Positions 27,218 through 36,361 of a DNA stretch of 45,619 nucleotides are shown piece by piece; position 1 is the first letter of the stretch; each line of letters opens with the position of its first letter. The position numbers and the translations under genes are program-made. The notes below the pieces were generated by a model that was given only the letters and a program-made list of their open reading frames with translations, did no database searches and was not told the DNA's origin. The stretch is from the NCBI GenBank assembly GCA_905221295.1, contig CAJNCP010000012.1:1-45619 (forward strand). The letters are read 5' to 3'. Source of the stretch: a bacterium (GTDB lineage Bacteria > Bacillota > Bacilli > Lactobacillales > Streptococcaceae).

Positions 27218-27987
27218 AAAAATTTGCTAATCTCTACCTAGCCTTTGTCTTTATCATCCTTTATTTGCCAATTTTTTACTTGATTGGCTATGCCTTTAAT
27301 GCTGGCGATGATATGAACAGCTTTACTGGTTTTAGCTTGAGCCATTTTAAAACCATGTTTGGTGATGGCCGTCTCATGTTGATCCTCACCCAAACCTTTT
27401 TCTTGGCCTTTTTATCAGCCTTGATTGCGACCATTATCGGGACTTTTGGTGCTATCTATATCTACCAGTCTCGTAAGAAATACCAAGAAGCCTTTTTATC
27501 ACTCAATAATATCCTCATGGTTGCGCCTGACGTTATGATTGGTGCTAGCTTCTTGATTCTCTTTACACAGCTTAAGTTTTCACTTGGATTTTTGACGGTT
27601 CTATCTAGTCACGTGGCCTTTTCCATCCCTATCGTGGTCTTGATGGTCTTGCCTCGCCTCAAGGAGATGAATGATGACATGATTCATGCGGCTTATGACC
27701 TTGGTGCCAGCCAGTTTCAGATGTTCAAGGAAATCATGCTTCCTTATCTGACACCTTCTATCATTGCAGGTTACTTCATGGCCTTCACCTATTCGCTAGA
27801 TGACTTTGCTGTGACCTTCTTTGTAACAGGAAATGGCTTTTCAACCCTCTCAGTTGAGATTTACTCTCGTGCTCGTAAGGGGATTTCCCTAGAAATCAAT
27901 GCCCTGTCTGCCCTTGTCTTTCTCTTTAGTATTATCCTAGTTGTAGGCTATTACTTTATCTCACGTGAGAAGGAGGAGCAAGCATGA
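27214..27987 (+). CDS. potC: Spermidine/putrescine ABC transporter permease PotC
   Basis: The 257-residue permease has about six hydrophobic helices and the coupling segment HAAYDLGASQFQMFKEIMLP near residues 158-177, the typical PotC form. It overlaps potB and potD by four bases each (ATGA). GGAGAG at 27203-27208 lies just upstream. Confidence 0.94.
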   Translation: MKKFANLYLAFVFIILYLPIFYLIGYAFNAGDDMNSFTGFSLSHFKTMFGDGRLMLILTQTFFLAFLSALIATIIGTFGAIYIYQSRKKYQEAFLSLNNILMVAPDVMIGASFLILFTQLKFSLGFLTVLSSHVAFSIPIVVLMVLPRLKEMNDDMIHAAYDLGASQFQMFKEIMLPYLTPSIIAGYFMAFTYSLDDFAVTFFVTGNGFSTLSVEIYSRARKGISLEINALSALVFLFSIILVVGYYFISREKEEQA

Positions 27988-29054
27988 AAAAACTCTATTC
28001 ATTTTTAGCAGGAATTGCAGCAATTATCCTTGTCTTGTGGGGGATTGCGACTCATTTAGACAGTAAAATCAATAGCCGAGATAGTGAGAAATTGGTTATC
28101 TACAACTGGGGGGACTACATTGATCCCGAACTATTGGAGAAATTCACAGAAGAAACAGGGATCCAAGTCCAGTACGAGACCTTTGATTCCAACGAAGCCA
28201 TGTATACCAAGATCAAGCAAGGCGGAACAACTTACGATATTGCCATCCCAAGTGAGTACATGATCAACAAGATGAAGGATGAAGATCTCTTGGTACCTCT
28301 TGATTATTCAAAAATTGAGGGAATCGAGAATATCGGACCAGAGTTCCTCAACCAGTCCTTTGACCCAAATAACCAGTACTCTATCCCTTACTTCTGGGGA
28401 ACACTGGGAATTGTCTACAATGAAAACATGGTAGAGGAGGCTCCTGAACATTGGGATGACCTCTGGAAACCAGAGTATAAGAACTCTATCATGCTCTTTG
28501 ATGGGGCGCGTGAGGTGTTGGGACTCGGGCTTAACTCGCTCGGTTACAGCCTAAACTCAAAGGATCCTCAACAGTTGGAAGAAACGGTAGACAAGCTCTA
28601 CAAACTGACTCCAAATATTAAGGCCATTGTGGCGGATGAGATGAAGGGTTACATGATCCAAAACAATGCTGCTATTGGTGTGACCTTCTCAGGAGAAGCC
28701 AGTCAGATGTTAGAGAAAAATCCTAATCTCAAGTATGTCGTTCCGACTGAGGCCAGCAATCTCTGGTTTGATAACATGGTCATTCCAAAAACCGTGAAAA
28801 ACCAAGAGGCAGCCTATGCTTTTATCAACTTTATGTTGAAACCTGAAAATGCTCTGAAAAATGCCGAGTATGTAGGCTACTCAACACCGAACCTACCAGC
28901 AAAGGAAATGCTCCCAGAGGAGACCAAAGAAGACAAGGCCTTCTATCCAGACGCTGATACCATGAAACACTTAGAAGTTTATGAGAAATTTGACCATAAA
29001 TGGACAGGCAAATATAGCGACCTTTTCCTACAGTTTAAAATGTATAGGAAGTAA
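27984..29054 (+). CDS. potD: Spermidine/putrescine-binding protein PotD
   Basis: The 356-residue protein has an N-terminal hydrophobic segment (YSFLAGIAAIILVLWGIA) but no lipobox Cys, so it appears to stay membrane-tethered by an uncleaved or atypically cut signal. This form is, as I recall, also that of pneumococcal PotD. The mature part is a solute-binding fold starting LVIYNWGDYIDPELLEKF, with the polyamine-pocket segments YDIAIPSEYMINKM (about residue 82), FWGTLGIVYNE (about 137) and SNLWFDNMVIPK (about 258). GGAGGAGC precedes the ATG. A strong terminator follows. Confidence 0.94.
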   Translation: MKKLYSFLAGIAAIILVLWGIATHLDSKINSRDSEKLVIYNWGDYIDPELLEKFTEETGIQVQYETFDSNEAMYTKIKQGGTTYDIAIPSEYMINKMKDEDLLVPLDYSKIEGIENIGPEFLNQSFDPNNQYSIPYFWGTLGIVYNENMVEEAPEHWDDLWKPEYKNSIMLFDGAREVLGLGLNSLGYSLNSKDPQQLEETVDKLYKLTPNIKAIVADEMKGYMIQNNAAIGVTFSGEASQMLEKNPNLKYVVPTEASNLWFDNMVIPKTVKNQEAAYAFINFMLKPENALKNAEYVGYSTPNLPAKEMLPEETKEDKAFYPDADTMKHLEVYEKFDHKWTGKYSDLFLQFKMYRK

Positions 29055-29070
29055 AAAGATAGAATAAAGC

Positions 29071-29113
29071 AAAAACAGTAGAATGGGTTAAAATCCGATT
29101 CTATTGTTTTTTT
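29071..29113 (+). terminator. potABCD terminator
   Basis: AAAAACAGTAGAAT (29071-29084), 13-base loop, ATTCTATTGTTTTT (29098-29111, one G.T pair), then T. A 7-bp palindrome GTCAGCT/AGCTGAC lies just beyond, at 29123-29138. Confidence 0.9.
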
Positions 29114-29130
29114 ACTTTTATAGTCAGCTT

Positions 29131-29343
29131 CAGCTGACAGGAATGGCTCCTTATCTGTATGGGGGTGATATTGCAGATCTCCAAGGGGTAGATACCCGTC
29201 ACCATATGCCTTAGGCTGCGGGGTATGCTTAAGGCTATTATCTGATACAAGCATATTTGAAACAGACTGGCAAGGCCATCATAGAAGCGACAGTGACACC
29301 GACAGCAGAAATTCTAGAGACGACGAAAGACTTTTGGCAATGA
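29131..29343 (+). pseudogene. C-terminal remnant of a DUF2268-type putative Zn-dependent protease
   Basis: One frame reads QLTGMAPYLYGGDIADLQGV then, after stops TAG (29209-29211) and TAA (29227-29229), GYYLIQAYLKQTGKAIIEAT and VTPTAEILETTKDFWQ to TGA at 29343. The segment between the two stops, AAGYA followed by GYYL, matches the AGYACGY-like stretch of DUF2268 proteins, so both stops fall inside the former domain. The N-terminal half with the HExxH-type motif is absent: the preceding bases are the pot terminator. This is a dead fragment. Family assignment is from memory of the C-terminal pattern. Confidence 0.6.
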
Positions 29344-29352
29344 CACTTTTGC

Positions 29353-29380
29353 TTGAAAATCTACCAGAACCTGATATAAT
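29353..29380 (+). promoter_or_regulatory. Promoter of the EXLDI-family pseudogene
   Basis: -35 TTGAAA (29353-29358), 16-base spacer, -10 TATAAT (29375-29380). GGAGGTG follows at 29394-29400, five bases before the ATG. Confidence 0.7.
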
Positions 29381-29405
29381 GTAAGTAATTTTTGGAGGTG
29401 ACTAT

Positions 29406-29773
29406 ATGCACTATAAAAGAGTTGAATTGAAATTTACAGTCAAGGTATCCATGAGCGCAAGATTTTTCAAGGTGTCAAGATTTTCAATCGCAGCAAGCTG
29501 TCTAAATATCAGAAAAGCATTCTAACACAGAAGATTTACCTGACACCGAAGCAAAACATCGTTTACTATCAGCGAACAGATGTCAATTATGACCAGAACT
29601 GGCATCATAATAAGGACTATTACGAACTAGCTTATGACCAGTTGGACAGAGAAACTGTCTTTAAGGTTTGTCAAGATTTTGACGAACTAAGTCCTTTTCT
29701 GGAGAATGAGCTGCTGGAGAAGCTAAAAGAAAAACAGTTAGCAGGCAAGTTTTTTGAAAAATTAGATATATAA
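29406..29773 (+). pseudogene. EXLDI-family protein gene with a one-base deletion
   Basis: ATG 29406 opens HYKRVELK; then one base is missing near 29433, and the second frame continues YSQGIHERKIFQGVKIFNRS and further to the end FFEKLDI at 29773. The C-terminal E-K-L-D-I is the hallmark of the EXLDI family (TIGR04342, about 120-130 residues, function unknown), and the rebuilt protein would have about 122 residues. Promoter, ribosome site and terminator are intact, so the lesion looks recent or could be a sequencing error. Unrepaired, translation would run into another frame and stop early. Confidence 0.65.
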
Positions 29774-29810
29774 AAATCCGGCTGCTTTCATAAGCAGTCG
29801 GATTTCTTTG
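29772..29810. terminator. Bidirectional terminator between the EXLDI gene and gdhA
   Basis: 14-bp stem: AAATCCGGCTGCTT (29774-29787), loop TCAT, AAGCAGTCGGATTT (29792-29805, one G.T pair), flanked by A and T runs. Confidence 0.9.
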
Positions 29811-29829
29811 AACTCGAGTTTAATTGTGC

Positions 29830-31210
<1,381 letters not shown>

Positions 31211-31215
31211 GAGCC

Positions 31216-31244
31216 ATTATAGCAGAATTTTTTTTCACTGTAAA
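31216..31244 (-). promoter_or_regulatory. gdhA promoter
   Basis: Minus strand: -35 TTTACA (31239-31244), 17-base spacer, -10 TATAAT (31216-31221). Confidence 0.82.
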
Positions 31245-31256
31245 GAAAAAAACGAA

Positions 31257-31271
31257 AATTTTCTAAAAATT
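31257..31271. promoter_or_regulatory. CodY box upstream of gdhA
   Basis: AATTTTCTAAAAATT matches AATTTTCWGAAAATT at 14 of 15 positions, 12 bases upstream of the gdhA -35 box. gdhA is a known CodY/GlnR target in related species. Confidence 0.65.
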
Positions 31272-31364
31272 CTTTCAATTTACATTCAGTCAATACTAAG
31301 AGCATTATCAAAAAACGAACGTTTTCTCTAGAAATAACTTTCTCAAAGAGAAAATCTTAAAGTA

Positions 31365-31373
31365 TGGTATAAT
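31365..31373 (+). promoter_or_regulatory. pyrD extended -10 promoter
   Basis: TGGTATAAT (31365-31373). Just upstream, TTTCTC/GAGAAA forms a 6-bp inverted repeat (about 31339-31353). No PyrR-type leader is present, since only about 28 bases separate the start site from the ATG. Confidence 0.7.
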
Positions 31374-31407
31374 ATTAGAAATAAAAGGAATCTGGAGGAT
31401 CAGAATC

Positions 31408-32343
31408 ATGGTATCAACGAAAACACAAATAGCTGGCTTTGAGTTTGACAATTGCTTGATGAATGCAGCGGGTGTGGCTTGTATGACGATAGAGGAACTA
31501 GAAGGGGTCAAAAACTCAGCAGCAGGTACTTTTGTTACGAAGACTGCGACCTTGGACTTTCGTCAGGGAAATCCTGAACCACGTTACCAGGATGTTCCAC
31601 TTGGTTCTATCAACTCCATGGGCTTGCCAAATAATGGCTTAGACTACTATCTGGACTATCTTTTGGACTTGCAGGAAAAAGAGCCAAACCGTACTTTCTT
31701 CCTATCTTTAGTTGGCATGTCTCCAGAAGAAACACATGCCATCTTGAAAAAAGTTCAAGAGAGTGAGTTTAAAGGACTGACAGAGCTTAATCTCTCTTGT
31801 CCAAATGTTCCAGGAAAACCTCAGATTGCCTATGATTTTGAAACAACAGACCGTATCTTGTCAGAGGTATTTGCCTACTTTACCAAACCTCTTGGAATCA
31901 AGTTGCCACCTTATTTTGATATTGTTCACTTTGATCAAGCGGCAGCTATTTTTAACAAATATCCGCTCAAGTTTGTTAACTGTGTTAACTCTATCGGAAA
32001 CGGCCTTTATATAGAAGACGAGTCTGTCGTTATTCGTCCTAAAAATGGTTTTGGTGGCATTGGTGGAGAGTATATCAAACCGACTGCTCTTGCTAATGTG
32101 CACGCCTTTTACCAACGTCTCAATCCTCAAATCCAAATCATCGGAACAGGTGGCGTTCTGAACGGACGTGATGCCTTTGAACATATCCTCTGTGGTGCCA
32201 GCATGGTGCAAGTAGGGACTACCCTTCACAAAGAAGGTGTCGGTGCTTTTGAACGCATTACCAATGAACTAAAAGAAATCATGGCAGAAAAAGGTTATGA
32301 GAACCTAGAAGATTTCCGTGGGAAATTGCGCTATATTGATTAA
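31408..32343 (+). CDS. pyrD: Dihydroorotate dehydrogenase A (fumarate), class 1A
   Basis: The 311-residue flavoenzyme oxidises dihydroorotate to orotate with fumarate as acceptor in pyrimidine synthesis. [15 protein letters not shown] (about residues 46-60), NSMGLPN (about 69-75) and [13 protein letters not shown] (about 127-139; Cys is the class 1 active base) identify a class 1A enzyme, the soluble homodimeric type of streptococci and lactococci (pyrDa). GGAGG at 31393-31397 precedes the ATG. The gene is divergent from gdhA and is followed by holA after 32 bases. Confidence 0.95.
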   Translation: MVSTKTQIAGFEFDNCLMNAAGVACMTIEELEGVKNSAAGTFVTKTATLDFRQGNPEPRYQDVPLGSINSMGLPNNGLDYYLDYLLDLQEKEPNRTFFLSLVGMSPEETHAILKKVQESEFKGLTELNLSCPNVPGKPQIAYDFETTDRILSEVFAYFTKPLGIKLPPYFDIVHFDQAAAIFNKYPLKFVNCVNSIGNGLYIEDESVVIRPKNGFGGIGGEYIKPTALANVHAFYQRLNPQIQIIGTGGVLNGRDAFEHILCGASMVQVGTTLHKEGVGAFERITNELKEIMAEKGYENLEDFRGKLRYID

Positions 32344-32375
32344 GTTTAATAAAAAATCAGAAGAAAGGAGAGAAG

Positions 32376-33413
32376 ATGCTAGCCATAGAAGAGAGTCAAA
32401 AGGTATCTCTATCAAATTTATCTAGCTTGAATCTATTTACAGGGACAGATCAGGGTCAGTTTGAAGTTATGAAGAGTCAAGTGTTGAAGCAGATTGGTTA
32501 TGATCCAGCTGATCTCAATTTTGCTTACTTTGATATGAAAGAAGTAGCCTATAAAGACTTAGAGTTGGAGTTGGTCAGTCTCCCTTTCTTTGCGGATGAA
32601 AAAATCGTGATATTAGACCATTTTGTCGATATCACAACTGCCAAGAAACGTTTTTTAACAGATGATGAGCTCAAGTCATTTGAGGCATACCTTGATAACC
32701 CTTCGCCAACAACCAAGTTATTGATATTTGCAGAAGGAAAGCTAGATAGTAAAAGACGGCTGGTCAAATTGCTCAAACGAGATGCGACTGTCTTTGATGC
32801 TATTGAACCCAAGGAACAAGAACTCCGCCAGTATTTCCAAAAATGGAGTCAGACAAAAGGTCTGCAGTTTGTGGGGCAATCCTTTGAAAATCTACTTCTC
32901 AAATCTGGTTTTCAATTTAGTGAAATCCAGAAAAATCTCCTTTTTTTACAGTCTTATAAGTCAGATGGCATGATAGAGGAGAAGGATATTGTCGAAGCTA
33001 TTCCAAAGACTTTGCAGGACAATATTTTTGATTTGACTCAGCTTATCTTGGGCAAAAAGATCGACCAGGCCCGTGACTTGGTTAGAGATTTGACCTTGCA
33101 AGGGGAGGATGAGATCAAGCTCATAGCTGTCATGTTAGGACAGTTTCGAACCTTTACCCAAGTGAAGATTTTATCAGAGACTGGTCAGACGGAATCGCAG
33201 ATTGCAACCAGTCTGGGAACTTATTTGGGGCGAAACCCTAATCCTTATCAAATCAAGTTTGCATTGAGAGATTCGAGAGGGATTTCCTTGGCCTTTCTCA
33301 AGCGAGCGATTTCTTATTTAATTGAAACGGACTACCAGATTAAGACAGGTGTCTATGAAAAAGGGTACCTGTTTGAAAAGGCACTTTTGCAGATCACGGC
33401 AGAGGCAAATTGA
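32376..33413 (+). CDS. holA: DNA polymerase III subunit delta
   Basis: The 345-residue clamp-loader subunit has the HolA layout: N-terminal LFTGTDQGQFEVMKSQVLKQ, an AAA+-like fold without Walker motifs, LIFAEGKLDSKRRLVKLLK near residue 110 and a helical C-terminal collar (about 215-345). Delta opens the beta clamp during replication. AGAAAGGAGAGAAG lies just upstream. It probably shares the pyrD mRNA, an arrangement I recall from pneumococcus (also upstream of sodA). Confidence 0.92.
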   Translation: MLAIEESQKVSLSNLSSLNLFTGTDQGQFEVMKSQVLKQIGYDPADLNFAYFDMKEVAYKDLELELVSLPFFADEKIVILDHFVDITTAKKRFLTDDELKSFEAYLDNPSPTTKLLIFAEGKLDSKRRLVKLLKRDATVFDAIEPKEQELRQYFQKWSQTKGLQFVGQSFENLLLKSGFQFSEIQKNLLFLQSYKSDGMIEEKDIVEAIPKTLQDNIFDLTQLILGKKIDQARDLVRDLTLQGEDEIKLIAVMLGQFRTFTQVKILSETGQTESQIATSLGTYLGRNPNPYQIKFALRDSRGISLAFLKRAISYLIETDYQIKTGVYEKGYLFEKALLQITAEAN

Positions 33414-33422
33414 GCAAAAAAC

Positions 33423-33451
33423 TTGAAAAAAGAGGATGATTGCGTTATCAT
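33423..33451 (+). promoter_or_regulatory. sodA promoter
   Basis: -35 TTGAAA (33423-33428), 17-base spacer, -10 TATCAT (33446-33451). An inverted repeat ATGAT/ATCAT (33436-33451) overlaps the -10 box and could be an operator. Confidence 0.6.
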
Positions 33452-33482
33452 TTTCATATAGAAAGAAAAAGAGGTATTACAG

Positions 33483-34088
33483 ATGGCTATTATCTTACCA
33501 GACCTTCCATACGCATACGACGCTTTGGAACCATACATCGATGCAGAAACAATGCACTTGCACCATGACAAACACCACCAAACTTATGTAAACAATGCAA
33601 ATGCAGCTCTTGAAAAACACCCTGAAATTGGTGAAGACCTTGAAGCCTTGCTTGCTGATGTAGAATCTATCCCAGCTGATATCCGTCAAGCACTTATCAA
33701 CAATGGTGGTGGACACTTGAACCATGCTCTTTTCTGGGAATTGATGACTCCGGAAAAAACAGCTCCTTCAGCAGAACTTGCAGCAGCAATCGATGCAACA
33801 TTTGGTTCATTTGAAGAATTCCAAGCTGCCTTTACAGCAGCAGCTACAACTCGCTTCGGTTCTGGCTGGGCATGGTTGGTTGTGAATAAAGAAGGGAAGC
33901 TTGAAGTAACTTCAACAGCAAACCAAGATACACCAATCTCAGAAGGTAAAAAACCAATCTTGGGCTTGGATGTTTGGGAACATGCTTACTACGTGAAATA
34001 CCGCAATGTTCGTCCTGACTACATCAAAGCTTTCTTCTCAGTGATTAACTGGAACAAAGTAGACGAGCTTTACGCAGCAGCAAAATAA
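33483..34088 (+). CDS. sodA: Superoxide dismutase (Mn/Fe type)
   Basis: The 201-residue enzyme converts superoxide to H2O2 and O2. Metal ligands are recognisable: His in [13 protein letters not shown] (about residues 24-36), His in NHALFWELM (about 81), and Asp/His in [12 protein letters not shown] (about 161-172). The overall pattern is that of the streptococcal Mn-SOD. GAGG at 33471-33474 supports the start. Two hairpins follow. Confidence 0.96.
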   Translation: MAIILPDLPYAYDALEPYIDAETMHLHHDKHHQTYVNNANAALEKHPEIGEDLEALLADVESIPADIRQALINNGGGHLNHALFWELMTPEKTAPSAELAAAIDATFGSFEEFQAAFTAAATTRFGSGWAWLVVNKEGKLEVTSTANQDTPISEGKKPILGLDVWEHAYYVKYRNVRPDYIKAFFSVINWNKVDELYAAAK

Positions 34089-34096
34089 TGAATAGG

Positions 34097-34123
34097 AAGG
34101 GAAGAGTCATTCTTCTCTTTTTT
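34097..34123 (+). terminator. sodA terminator, first hairpin
   Basis: AAGGGAAGA (34097-34105), loop GTCAT, TCTTCTCTT (34111-34119, one G.T pair), followed by six T. Confidence 0.82.
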
Positions 34124-34137
34124 GCTTTATATGGCAG

Positions 34138-34167
34138 AAGTCTGACAAAATCGTCAGACTTTTCTCA
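34138..34167 (+). terminator. Second hairpin after sodA
   Basis: Perfect 9-bp stem AAGTCTGAC (34138-34146), loop AAAATC, GTCAGACTT (34153-34161), then T-rich TTCTCATTTTT. Confidence 0.75.
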
Positions 34168-34201
34168 TTTTTATGAGAAACGTGCTAACTGCTAGAAATT
34201 A

Positions 34202-34210
34202 TGGTAAAAT
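34202..34210 (+). promoter_or_regulatory. Extended -10 promoter of the yutD-like gene
   Basis: TGGTAAAAT (34202-34210), giving a leader of about 25 bases with GGAAAAGGAAGA as ribosome site. It probably drives the run to the ABC-F gene. Confidence 0.65.
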
Positions 34211-34242
34211 AGAGTGTTAAGTAATCGTGGAAAAGGAAGACT

Positions 34243-34773
34243 ATGCGTAAAGAAATTGCACCTGAATTATACAACTATAACAAGTTTCCTGGCCCAGAAT
34301 TTCATGTGAATGGGGATAAGGTTGAGACTGAAGGGATTGCTTTTACCTTGGTTGAAAATATCAAGGATGCCTTCGATGTGACAGTCTTTAATCAACGCTT
34401 TTCAGAGGTGTTGACCAAGTTTGATTATGTCGTGGGGGACTGGAGCAATGAGCAGCTCCGTCTACGTGGCTTTTACAAAGACGACCGAACAGAGGAAAAA
34501 ATTGAGAAGATTAGTCGCTTACAGGACTATCTTTTGGAGTACTGTAGTTATGGTTGTGCCTATTTTGTTCTAGAAAATCAAGCACCGAAGCGGGCTTCAT
34601 TTGACAAGAAAATACGTAAAAAAGAGGAGGAAAACCTTCCTAGAAGAGGCAAGAAACCTTCGCAAAACAAGAGAAAACCAAATGCGGATAAGCGAAATAG
34701 ACGTCGTCATAAGGATCAAAAGTCTCAGAAAGAGGACAAGGGACAGCGCCATTTTGTCATTCGTCAGAAATAG
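34243..34773 (+). CDS. YutD-like (DUF1027) protein with a basic tail
   Basis: Residues 1-115 form the YutD/DUF1027 domain (YNYNKFPGPEF, DVTVFNQRFSEVLTKFDYVV, GDWSNEQLRLRGFY, YLLEYCSYGCAYFVLEN). Residues 118-176 are a low-complexity Lys/Arg/Gln tail suited to binding nucleic acid. Family function is not established. Its place directly before rlmN, 20 bases away, is conserved in streptococci as I recall and hints at a link to rRNA (inference). Confidence 0.82.
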   Translation: MRKEIAPELYNYNKFPGPEFHVNGDKVETEGIAFTLVENIKDAFDVTVFNQRFSEVLTKFDYVVGDWSNEQLRLRGFYKDDRTEEKIEKISRLQDYLLEYCSYGCAYFVLENQAPKRASFDKKIRKKEEENLPRRGKKPSQNKRKPNADKRNRRRHKDQKSQKEDKGQRHFVIRQK

Positions 34774-34793
34774 CTAGAGAATAAGGAGAAGAG

Positions 34794-35879
34794 ATGAAAC
34801 CGTCTATTTATAGTTTAACACGTCAAACCATGCAAGAATGGGTATTAGAACAAGGGGAAAAGAAATTCCGTGCAGATCAAATCTGGGAATGGCTCTACCG
34901 TAAACGTGTCCAGTCATTTGAAGAAATGACCAACCTTTCCAAGGATTTGATTGCTAAGCTCAATGACCAGTTTGTGGTCAATCCTTTGAAACAGCGAATC
35001 GTGCAAGAGTCTGCTGACGGTACTGTTAAGTATCTTTTCGAGTTGCCAGATGGCATGTTGATTGAGACAGTACTCATGCGTCAACACTACGGTTTGTCAG
35101 TCTGTGTGACCACTCAGGTTGGCTGTAATATTGGTTGTACCTTCTGTGCGTCTGGTTTGATCAAAAAGCAACGTGACCTCAATAACGGGGAAATCGTAGC
35201 GCAGATTATGCTGGTTCAGAAATACTTTGACGAGCGTGGTCAGGACGAGCGTGTCAGCCATATCGTTGTCATGGGAATTGGTGAACCGTTTGACAACTAC
35301 AACAATGTTTTGAATTTCGTTCGTACTATCAATGATGACAAGGGAATGGCTATCGGTGCTCGTCACATCACTGTTTCAACTTCAGGTTTGGCCCATAAAA
35401 TTCGTGACTTTGCTAATGAAGGCGTACAGGTCAATCTGGCTGTGTCTCTTCACGCACCAAACAATGAATTGCGTTCAAGCATCATGAAGATTAACCGTGC
35501 CTTTCCGATTGAAAAGCTCTTTGCAGCTATTGAATACTATATCGAAACAACTAATCGCCGTGTGACCTTTGAATATATCATGCTCAATGAAGTCAATGAT
35601 GGTGTTGAACAAGCCTTGGAGTTGGCGGAATTGCTCAAAAATATCAAGAAATTGTCATACGTCAATTTGATTCCCTATAACCCAGTTAGTGAACATGACC
35701 AATATAGCCGTAGTCCTAAAGAGCGCGTGATGGCCTTCTACGATACCCTCAAGAAAAAAGGGGTCAACTGTGTTGTCCGTCAAGAGCATGGTACAGATAT
35801 TGATGCAGCTTGTGGACAATTGCGCTCCAATACAATGAAACGTGACCGCCAGAAGGCAGTCGCAGCGGTAAATCCATAA
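34794..35879 (+). CDS. rlmN: Dual-specificity 23S rRNA A2503 / tRNA A37 methyltransferase RlmN
   Basis: The 361-residue radical-SAM enzyme methylates C2 of A2503 in 23S rRNA and of A37 in some tRNAs. The cluster motif is [12 protein letters not shown] (about residues 109-120; C-x3-C-x2-C), [11 protein letters not shown] lies near 162, and the C-terminal DIDAACGQL near residue 342 holds the second catalytic Cys. GGAGAAGAG precedes the ATG. It is followed one base later by a VanZ-like gene. Confidence 0.95.
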   Translation: MKPSIYSLTRQTMQEWVLEQGEKKFRADQIWEWLYRKRVQSFEEMTNLSKDLIAKLNDQFVVNPLKQRIVQESADGTVKYLFELPDGMLIETVLMRQHYGLSVCVTTQVGCNIGCTFCASGLIKKQRDLNNGEIVAQIMLVQKYFDERGQDERVSHIVVMGIGEPFDNYNNVLNFVRTINDDKGMAIGARHITVSTSGLAHKIRDFANEGVQVNLAVSLHAPNNELRSSIMKINRAFPIEKLFAAIEYYIETTNRRVTFEYIMLNEVNDGVEQALELAELLKNIKKLSYVNLIPYNPVSEHDQYSRSPKERVMAFYDTLKKKGVNCVVRQEHGTDIDAACGQLRSNTMKRDRQKAVAAVNP

Positions 35880-35880
35880 A

Positions 35881-36360
35881 ATGACTAAAAAAAGAGAATT
35901 AATCTTAAGATTGGGAGTGGCTATTTACAGCCTTTGCATTATTTGTTTTTGCTTTACTCCCCAACCTCAGCTTCCTACAGGAGTGGAAACTCCAGGTATT
36001 CAAACTTTTGGACGCCTGGTTTTTCTTTTAACTCCCTTAAACTCCCTTTGGAATCTAGGTGAAGTGACTAGTTTGGGACAAGTCCTTTGGATCTTTTTGC
36101 AGAACATTTTAAATGTCTTCTTGCTCTTCCCACTAGTCTTTCAACTGGTCTATCTCTGTCCAAACTTGCGGCAAACGAAAAAAATCCTCCTTCTCAGTTT
36201 TCTACTGAGTCTAGGAATTGAGTGTACGCAACTGGTCTTAGACTTTTTCTTTGATTTTAATCGCGTTTTTGAGATTGATGATTTGTGGACCAATACCTTG
36301 GGAGGCTATCTGGCTTGGGTCCTCTATAAAGGACTGCATAAAAACAAGATAAGGAATTAG
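35881..36360 (+). CDS. VanZ-like family membrane protein
   Basis: The 159-residue protein has four hydrophobic helices (about residues 8-25, 60-78, 75-98, 104-120) and the VanZ signature near the end: GIECTQLVLDFFFDFNRVFE then IDDLWTNTLGGYLAW. VanZ-like proteins are linked with low-level teicoplanin resistance in one context; the role in streptococci is not known. It starts one base after the rlmN stop and ends one base before the ABC-F gene, so the three are co-transcribed. Confidence 0.85.
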   Translation: MTKKRELILRLGVAIYSLCIICFCFTPQPQLPTGVETPGIQTFGRLVFLLTPLNSLWNLGEVTSLGQVLWIFLQNILNVFLLFPLVFQLVYLCPNLRQTKKILLLSFLLSLGIECTQLVLDFFFDFNRVFEIDDLWTNTLGGYLAWVLYKGLHKNKIRN

Positions 36361-36361
36361 A

